This document shows positions 13,000-17,296 of a DNA stretch of 17,296 nucleotides, piece by piece. The DNA comes from Bacillota bacterium (GTDB taxonomy: Bacteria; Bacillota; Thermosediminibacteria; Thermosediminibacterales; Thermosediminibacteraceae), in assembly GCA_003242255.1 (NCBI GenBank), contig QGUT01000020.1, positions 1 through 17,296 on the forward strand. The letters are read 5' to 3'. Position 1 is the stretch's first letter, and each line of letters opens with the position of its first letter. The position numbers were made by a program, and so were the translations under genes. The notes under the pieces are model-generated. The model saw nothing but the letters and a program-made list of their open reading frames with translations. It did not search any database and was not told where the DNA came from.

Positions 13000-13663
13000 T
13001 GGCCTCTCCTCCTTCCGCCTGTTTTTCCTCTCTCTTCGTGGGGAGGACGTCGCCCCTGTATATCCACACCTTTACGCCTATGCGCCCGTAAGTGGTATGG
13101 GCTTCGGCAAAACCGTAGCTTATATCGGCACGCAATTTCTGGAGCGGAATCGTGCCTTCACGGTACCATTCGGTTCTCGCAATTTCAGCTCCGGCCAGTC
13201 TGCCGCTCACCATCGTCTTCACGCCTTTGGCTCCGGCCTTGAGGACCCTGGCGATGGCCTGCTTCATGGCCCGGCGGTATGAAATACGGCGCTCTATCTG
13301 GGCCGCAATGTTCTCTGCCACCAGCTGGGCTTCCAGGTCGGGCTCCTTAATTTCCACTACGTTTACCGCAACCTGCTTCCCCGTCATGGCTTCCAGTTCG
13401 GCTCTCAGTTCCTCCACGCCGGTGCCGCCTTTGCCTATGACCATGCCCGGCTTTGCCGTGTTTATGGTAACCCGCAGGCGGTTTGCAGCCCTTTCTATCT
13501 CGATCCTAGATATTCCTGCGGCGTAAAATTTATTTTTGATGTGCTTTCGTATGTTGTAGTCTTCTATTACCAGATCGGCAAAGTTCTTTTCTGCGTACCA
13601 CCGGGAATCCCAATCTCTAATGATTCCGATTCTCAGTCCATGGGGATGTACTTTTTGGCCCAA
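12947..13663 (-). CDS. rpsC: 30S ribosomal protein S3 with extended tail overlapping rplP
   Basis: S3 sits at the mRNA entry channel of the 30S subunit and shares in mRNA helicase activity with S4 and S5. The product is 238 residues. It begins MGQKVHPHGLRIGIIRDWDS. The KH domain has its GMVIGKGG loop at about residues 73-80, and the C-terminal domain runs through GRIGVKVWIYRGDVLPTK to about residue 210. The start is TTG (13661-13663), 8 bases from a perfect AAGGAGG; no ATG is available. The conserved core ends near residue 210, and the last 17 codons (222-238) overlap the rplP start out of frame. The tail, ending QETAARNN, is therefore probably unconserved and shaped by rplP. Confidence 0.98.
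   Translation of the reverse strand: MGQKVHPHGLRIGIIRDWDSRWYAEKNFADLVIEDYNIRKHIKNKFYAAGISRIEIERAANRLRVTINTAKPGMVIGKGGTGVEELRAELEAMTGKQVAVNVVEIKEPDLEAQLVAENIAAQIERRISYRRAMKQAIARVLKAGAKGVKTMVSGRLAGAEIARTEWYREGTIPLQKLRADISYGFAEAHTTYGRIGVKVWIYRGDVLPTKREEKQAEGGEANVNAETGKVQETAARNN
13008..13014 (-). promoter_or_regulatory. Ribosome-binding site of rplP inside rpsC
   Basis: AAGGAGG ends 8 bases before the rplP ATG at 12999 and is itself translated as part of rpsC (the glutamate-glycine-glycine at about residues 217-219). Ribosomes reading rpsC must pass over it and then over the first 53 bases of rplP. Confidence 0.85.
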
Positions 13664-13666
13664 ATT

Positions 13667-14005
13667 TTATCCCTCCTTTTCCTTTAGTACCACCGTGATG
13701 TGGCTGGTCTTCTTGCGGATCATCGCTGCCCTGCCGAACGCCCTGGCTCTGAATCTCTTCAAGGTCGGTCCCTGGTCCGCATAGCACCTGTAGATGTAAA
13801 GCGAATCCGGATTCATGTTGTGGTTGTTCTCGGCATTGGCAACGGCCGAACGGATGAGCTTTTCGACAATCTTCGACGCCCTCTTTGGCGTAAACTGCAG
13901 GATATTTAAGGCCTCATCTACTTTTTTGCCCCTTATGAGGTCCAAGACGATCCTCACTTTTCTCGGAGCTATTCTGACATATCTCGCCTGTGCCCTAGCT
14001 TCCAC
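13667..14005 (-). CDS. rplV: 50S ribosomal protein L22
   Basis: L22 binds 23S rRNA and its beta-hairpin lines the exit tunnel; changes in that loop are known to give macrolide resistance. The 112-residue product has the family core YVRIAPRKVRIVLDLIRGK and the C-terminal hairpin with GPTLKRFRARAFGRA, RIKKK-like basic residues and THITV-type ending (here SHITVVL). The start is GTG (14003-14005), 9 bases after AAAGGAGG; no ATG lies nearby in frame. The last codons (lysine, glutamate, glycine) contain the Shine-Dalgarno of rpsC, which starts only 3 bases after this gene's TAA. Confidence 0.98.
   Translation of the reverse strand: MEARAQARYVRIAPRKVRIVLDLIRGKKVDEALNILQFTPKRASKIVEKLIRSAVANAENNHNMNPDSLYIYRCYADQGPTLKRFRARAFGRAAMIRKKTSHITVVLKEKEG
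13672..13678 (-). promoter_or_regulatory. Ribosome-binding site of rpsC, fixing its TTG start
   Basis: A perfect AAGGAGG ends 8 bases before the TTG at 13661-13663. It is coded inside the last codons of rplV, before that gene's TAA at 13667-13669. No ATG or GTG in frame lies at a workable distance, so it supports the TTG. Confidence 0.85.
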
Positions 14006-14031
14006 CTTTACTTACCTCCTTTACCCGGTGT

Positions 14032-14316
14032 TTACTTTAGTGCAGTCGACCTTTCCGTGTGCTCACCGTGACCCCTGAAAGTCCTGGTGGGGGCAAACTC
14101 TCCGAGCTTGTGGCCAACCATATCTTCCGTTATATATATGGGAACGTGCCTCCTTCCATCGTGAACCGCTATGGTATGTCCCACCATCTCCGGAATTATC
14201 GTGGAATCCCTAGACCAGGTCTTGATCACCTTTTTTTCCTTTTTCTCGTTCATAGCCTTTATTTTCTTCAACAGCTTGGGGTCCACAAAAGGGCCTTTTT
14301 TAGCAGAGCGACCCAT
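14032..14316 (-). CDS. rpsS: 30S ribosomal protein S19
   Basis: S19 is a small-subunit head protein that pairs with S13 and contacts the 50S subunit through intersubunit bridges. The product is 94 residues, starting MGRSAKKGPFVDPKLLKKI, with the conserved TWSRDSTIIPEMVGHTIAVH and GHKLGEFAPTRTF segments. The open frame extends to a GTG at 14334 and contains an ATG at 14319, but GGAGG lies 7 bases before the ATG at 14316 and only 4 from 14319, and the family begins M-x-R-S. It stands between rplB and rplV with 21- and 26-base gaps. Confidence 0.98.
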   Translation of the reverse strand: MGRSAKKGPFVDPKLLKKIKAMNEKKEKKVIKTWSRDSTIIPEMVGHTIAVHDGRRHVPIYITEDMVGHKLGEFAPTRTFRGHGEHTERSTALK

Positions 14317-14337
14317 CATTCTACCTCCTTTCACCGG

Positions 14338-15165
14338 TTATTTGCGGCGCTTAACGATGTATTTATCCGACGGCTTGTTCTTTTTCCGAGTCTTGTACCC
14401 CAAAGTAGGTTTGCCCCACGGTGTGACGGGGTGCTTCCGGCCGATAGGCGCCTTTCCTTCGCCGCCGCCATGCGGATGGTCCACCGGGTTCATGACGGAA
14501 CCGCGCACGTGAGGTCTCCTTCCGAGCCACCTGGAGCGCCCGGCTTTGCCGATGGTGATGTTTTCGTGGTCCAGATTGCCCACCTGTCCCACCGTTGCCC
14601 TGCATTCCTCGGGCACCATCCTCATCTCGCCCGACGGAAGTCTCAAGGTAGCAAACCCGTTTTCTTTCGCCATAACCTGGGCCGCCGCACCGGCCGCCCT
14701 AACCAGCTGGCCGCCCTTGCCGGGGTAAAGTTCCACGTTGTGGACTATGGTACCTACGGGTATGTTGGCAAGTGGGAGCGCGTTACCAGGTTTGATGTCC
14801 GCATTGGGGCCCGATTCCACTATGTCGCCTACCTTTAGCCCCACCGGAGCCAATATATAGCGCTTTTCTCCGTCCATGTAGTGCAGAAGCGCTATTCTGG
14901 CGGAACGATTCGGATCGTATTCGATAGCCGCCACTTTGGCCGGCACGCCGTCTTTATCCCTCTTAAAGTCTATTATTCTGTACTTCCTCTTGTGGCCGCC
15001 GCCCCGGTGTCTCGCTGTAACTCTTCCCTGCATGTTGCGGCCCGCTTTTTTCTTCAGAATCTGCACCAGCGATTTTTCGGGCTCTTTCTTCGTTATCTCT
15101 TCAAAGGTGGATACGGTCATGAATCTTACGCCCGGCGATGTGGGTTTAAATTTTTTTATACCCAC
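14338..15165 (-). CDS. rplB: 50S ribosomal protein L2
   Basis: L2 is one of the most conserved 50S proteins, needed for subunit association and close to the peptidyl-transferase centre. The 275-residue length is usual. The N-terminus MGIKKFKPTSPGVRFMTVS matches the family, and the C-terminal half holds the signature PVDHPHGGGEGKAPIGRK, including the histidine studied for peptidyl-transferase function. Two GTG codons stand in tandem. The second (15165) is 8 bases from GGAGG and gives the conserved M-(A/G)-I-K-K start; the first (15168) is only 5 bases away and would add one residue. There is no ATG option. Confidence 0.98.
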   Translation of the reverse strand: MGIKKFKPTSPGVRFMTVSTFEEITKKEPEKSLVQILKKKAGRNMQGRVTARHRGGGHKRKYRIIDFKRDKDGVPAKVAAIEYDPNRSARIALLHYMDGEKRYILAPVGLKVGDIVESGPNADIKPGNALPLANIPVGTIVHNVELYPGKGGQLVRAAGAAAQVMAKENGFATLRLPSGEMRMVPEECRATVGQVGNLDHENITIGKAGRSRWLGRRPHVRGSVMNPVDHPHGGGEGKAPIGRKHPVTPWGKPTLGYKTRKKNKPSDKYIVKRRK

Positions 15166-15217
15166 CACTTATCCCTCCTTCTCCAGTCTGCTGTTCTGCT
15201 TGCCGTATCAGGTATCA

Positions 15218-15511
15218 CTATAAGCTCTCGAAGAATTCAATGGGCTTGCTGTCCTTCTTCAAGGTGACTATCGCTTTCTTCCAATCGGGGCGCTTGCCTT
15301 CGTAAAGACCCACTCTCTTTTTCTTGCCCCGCACGTTCATCGTGTTTACCTTTTCCACTTTTACCCCGAAGATAGCCTCTACGGCGTTTTTAATCTCGGT
15401 CTTGTTGGCATCGGGGTGGACCACAAACGTGTACTTCCTCTGTTCCTTCATGGCCATGGATTTTTCGGTAATCCACGGGCGAATTATTATGTCATGCGGA
15501 TCTTTGCTCAT
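15218..15511 (-). CDS. rplW: 50S ribosomal protein L23
   Basis: L23 lies at the peptide exit of the 50S subunit and is a docking site for trigger factor and SRP. The 97-residue product starts MSKDPHDIIIRPWITEKS; the RP-TEKS motif is characteristic. The flexible basic loop is present (NVRGKKKRVG) and is followed by PDWKKAIVTLK. The start ATG overlaps the rplD stop by four bases and is preceded by GAGGAGGTG inside rplD. A 52-base gap to rplB follows, the widest between any two genes in the window. Confidence 0.98.
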   Translation of the reverse strand: MSKDPHDIIIRPWITEKSMAMKEQRKYTFVVHPDANKTEIKNAVEAIFGVKVEKVNTMNVRGKKKRVGLYEGKRPDWKKAIVTLKKDSKPIEFFESL

Positions 15512-16131
15512 GCGTACACCTCCTCTACCCGCTTTACCGCATCTACCGTCATTATGAGCTTTTCATGGTTTAGGATGTCGTAGACGTTCAATGTGCTGGC
15601 CGTGGTGGTGGTTACCCCCGGTATGTTGCGGGCAGATTTGACCACGTTCATGTCGGAATTTGCGAGCACAATGAGGGATTTGGTGTTGGCATTGAGGTTC
15701 GTAAGAACCTTTACCATTTCCTTGGTCTTCGGAACATCCATCGTGAGTTTATCCACAACTATTATCTCGTTGTCCCTTACCTTCGCGCTCAAAGCGGACT
15801 TTAAGGCCAACCTCTTCAACTTCTTGGGCAAAGTGTATTTATAAGAACGGGGTTTCGGGCCAAACACGATGCCACCTTTTCTCCAAAGGGGTGACCGGAT
15901 GCTGCCGTGCCTTGCCCGGCCGGTACCCTTCTGCCTCCAGGGCTTGCGGCCGCCTCCTCTCACTTCTCCCCGGGTCTTCGTAGAGGCGGTGCCGACCCTC
16001 TGGTTCGCCAGGTAATTTACGACCACCTGGTGCATGACTTCAGGTTTTACCTCAACCCCAAATACGCTGTCGGAAAGCTCCATTTCTCCTATTTGCTGGC
16101 CCTGCATGTTGTATAAAGCTACTTTTGGCAT
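15508..16131 (-). CDS. rplD: 50S ribosomal protein L4
   Basis: L4 is an early-assembly 50S protein whose extended loop lines the peptide exit tunnel. It is 207 residues long. The loop is visible around residues 45-90, with TKTRGEVRGGGRKPWRQK and GTGRARHGSIRSPLWRKGG. The globular domain follows (ALKSALSAKVRDNEIIVVD). In gammaproteobacteria L4 also represses its own operon, but no matching leader is seen here. The ATG follows AAAGGAGG at good spacing. Its TGA stop overlaps the rplW start by four bases (ATGA), a sign of translational coupling. Confidence 0.98.
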   Translation of the reverse strand: MPKVALYNMQGQQIGEMELSDSVFGVEVKPEVMHQVVVNYLANQRVGTASTKTRGEVRGGGRKPWRQKGTGRARHGSIRSPLWRKGGIVFGPKPRSYKYTLPKKLKRLALKSALSAKVRDNEIIVVDKLTMDVPKTKEMVKVLTNLNANTKSLIVLANSDMNVVKSARNIPGVTTTTASTLNVYDILNHEKLIMTVDAVKRVEEVYA

Positions 16132-16156
16132 AGGGGCTCCTCCTTTCCTCTTGGGT

Positions 16157-16786
16157 TTAGCTCTTTACCGTGCTCTTAATGTAAAGCAGTGACTTCCTGG
16201 TCCCGGGAACCGAGCCTTTTATAAGGAGCAGATTCTTCTCCGGATCTACCTTCACTATCTCCAGGTTCTGCACAGTCACCCTTTCATGGCCCAGATGACC
16301 TGGCATCTTCTTGCCCTTGAAGACCCTTTCCGGATCGGTGGCACCGCCGGAACCGGGCCGCCTGTGGTACATGGAACCGTGAGACATGGGGCCCCGGTTG
16401 AAATTCCACCTTTTCACGCCGCCGGCAAAACCTTTTCCTATTGAAATGCCGGTGACGTCCACCCTTTCGCCGGGCTCAAAAATATCCACTTTTATTTCAT
16501 CGCCTACGTTGTACTTGTCGATGTCATCTATCTTCAACTCTCTGATGTACTTTTTCGGCTTCAACTGAAGCTTTTTGAACTGGCCCAGCACCGGTTTCGT
16601 AAGCCTTGACTCTTTCACATCCAGGAAGCCCACTTTCAGCGCGCAGTACCCGTCGGTTTCCTGAGTCTTTTTCTGCATTACCACACAGGGACCTGCTTCC
16701 ACAACGGTAACCGGCACGGCCTCTCCCGCTTCGTTGAAAATCTGCGTCATCCCGAGTTTTACGCCCAGTATAGCCTTTTTGGCCAT
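16157..16786 (-). CDS. rplC: 50S ribosomal protein L3
   Basis: L3 binds 23S rRNA early in 50S assembly and sends a long loop toward the peptidyl-transferase centre. The product is 209 residues, starting MAKKAILGVKLGMTQIF, the standard L3 N-terminus. The central loop contains GKGFAGGVKRWNF and MSHGSMYHRRPGS, the latter typical of the rRNA-contacting extension. A GTG three codons upstream (16795) keeps the frame open, but GGAGG lies 8 bases before the ATG at 16786 and would overlap the GTG, so I take the ATG. It sits between rpsJ and rplD with 23- and 25-base gaps, as in other bacterial S10 operons. Confidence 0.98.
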   Translation of the reverse strand: MAKKAILGVKLGMTQIFNEAGEAVPVTVVEAGPCVVMQKKTQETDGYCALKVGFLDVKESRLTKPVLGQFKKLQLKPKKYIRELKIDDIDKYNVGDEIKVDIFEPGERVDVTGISIGKGFAGGVKRWNFNRGPMSHGSMYHRRPGSGGATDPERVFKGKKMPGHLGHERVTVQNLEIVKVDPEKNLLLIKGSVPGTRKSLLYIKSTVKS

Positions 16787-16809
16787 CCTTACCACCTCCT
16801 CAGGTAAAA

Positions 16810-17118
16810 TTACAACTTAATTTCTATATCAACTCCTGCGGGTAAATCCAGCCTCATGAGAGCATCGACGGTTTTCGAGGTCGGTTCGTGAATATCTATC
16901 AGCCGCTTGTGGGTCCTAACCTCAAACTGCTCCCTGGAATCCTTATATTTGTGGGGAGCTCTCAATATGGTTATGAGACTCCTCTCAGTAGGCAGTGGAA
17001 TGGGGCCCGAAACTTTGGCCCCTGTGCGCTTTGCCGTTTCCACTATTTTTTGTGCCGACTTGTCTAGTATACCGCTGTCGTATGACTTCAGGCGTATTCT
17101 GATCTTCTGTCGGGCCAC
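16810..17118 (-). CDS. rpsJ: 30S ribosomal protein S10
   Basis: S10 is a small-subunit head protein; as NusE it also takes part in transcription antitermination with NusB. The 102-residue product is the usual family length. It begins MARQKIRIRLKSYD and carries the conserved SGPIPLPTE loop and the THKRLIDIHEPT segment. The start is GTG (17116-17118), placed 7 bases after a perfect AAGGAGG; no ATG competes. It is the first gene of the S10 group, followed by rplC after 23 bases. No untranslated leader able to hold an L4-type control hairpin fits in the 35 bases that separate it from tuf. Confidence 0.98.
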   Translation of the reverse strand: MARQKIRIRLKSYDSGILDKSAQKIVETAKRTGAKVSGPIPLPTERSLITILRAPHKYKDSREQFEVRTHKRLIDIHEPTSKTVDALMRLDLPAGVDIEIKL

Positions 17119-17153
17119 TTTTCTCCCTCCTTGGCTTAAGTTTCCTCATTTCT

Positions 17154-17296
17154 CTATTCGATTATCTGGGTCACCACGCCGGCCCCTACGGTCCTGCCAC
17201 CCTCGCGGATAGCAAAACGCAGACCTTCTTCCATCGCTATCGGCGCTATCAACTCTATCTCCATCACTACGTTGTCTCCCGGCATTACCATCTCAG
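17154..17296 (-). CDS. tuf: Elongation factor Tu, C-terminal end (partial)
   Basis: EF-Tu is the GTPase that delivers aminoacyl-tRNA to the ribosomal A site. Only the last 46 codons and a TAG stop (17154-17156) are in the window; the gene enters from the right edge. The visible part is the end of beta-barrel domain 3, with the family-typical MVMPGDNVVMEIELI, the stretch IAMEEGLRFAIREGGRTVGAG and the ending VVTQIIE. The GTPase domain lies outside the window. The stop is 35 bases before the rpsJ start, with no terminator or promoter visible between them, so the str-type genes probably read into the S10 cluster. The call rests on the very conserved C-terminus. A second tuf copy elsewhere in the genome cannot be excluded. 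Confidence 0.96.
   Translation of the reverse strand, partial: EMVMPGDNVVMEIELIAPIAMEEGLRFAIREGGRTVGAGVVTQIIE

Noticed and set aside
1..17296. Defence system, prophage, mobile element or CRISPR array hidden in the cluster
   Set aside because: All coding capacity is taken by recognised housekeeping genes on one strand with very small gaps, and no repeats or att-like sequences are seen.

Overview
This window is one uninterrupted, minus-strand chromosomal cluster: the end of tuf, the whole S10-spc-alpha ribosomal-protein supercluster, and the first part of an ECF (energy-coupling factor) transporter module. Every convincing gene runs right to left. I support 35 genes, two of them cut by the window edges. 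The largest gap between genes is about 52 bases, so there is no non-coding stretch to describe. I found no tRNA, rRNA, CRISPR, insertion sequence, integrase, convincing promoter or terminator.

The organism is very probably a Gram-positive bacterium of the class Clostridia, possibly a thermophile of the Thermoanaerobacterales type. The reasons are strong GGAGG ribosome-binding sites, frequent GTG and TTG starts, a small four-cysteine S14, a KOW protein between map and infA, rpsD inside the alpha operon (Bacillus subtilis keeps it elsewhere), and ecfA1-ecfA2-ecfT straight after rplQ. The genus is a guess and cannot be fixed from these conserved genes.

Layout in transcription order, from high to low coordinates: tuf 3' end; S10 part (rpsJ, rplC, rplD, rplW, rplB, rpsS, rplV, rpsC, rplP, rpmC, rpsQ); spc part (rplN, rplX, rplE, rpsN, rpsH, rplF, rplR, rpsE, rplO, secY); adk, map, a KOW-domain gene, infA and rpmJ; alpha part (rpsM, rpsK, rpsD, rpoA, rplQ); then ecfA1, ecfA2 and the first 129 codons of ecfT, which runs off the left edge. 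The products build both ribosomal subunits, start translation (IF1), remove initiator methionine, insert membrane proteins (SecY), balance adenylates, supply the RNA polymerase alpha subunit, and power vitamin or metal uptake.

The gene content is textbook and I do not see a previously undescribed system. The points worth a second look are small-scale: a 53-base out-of-frame overlap in which rpsC's tail is written over the start of rplP; three ribosomal genes with TTG starts; stop codons fused to Shine-Dalgarno sequences; a possible hairpin over the rpoA ribosome-binding site; and the poorly characterised KOW protein.
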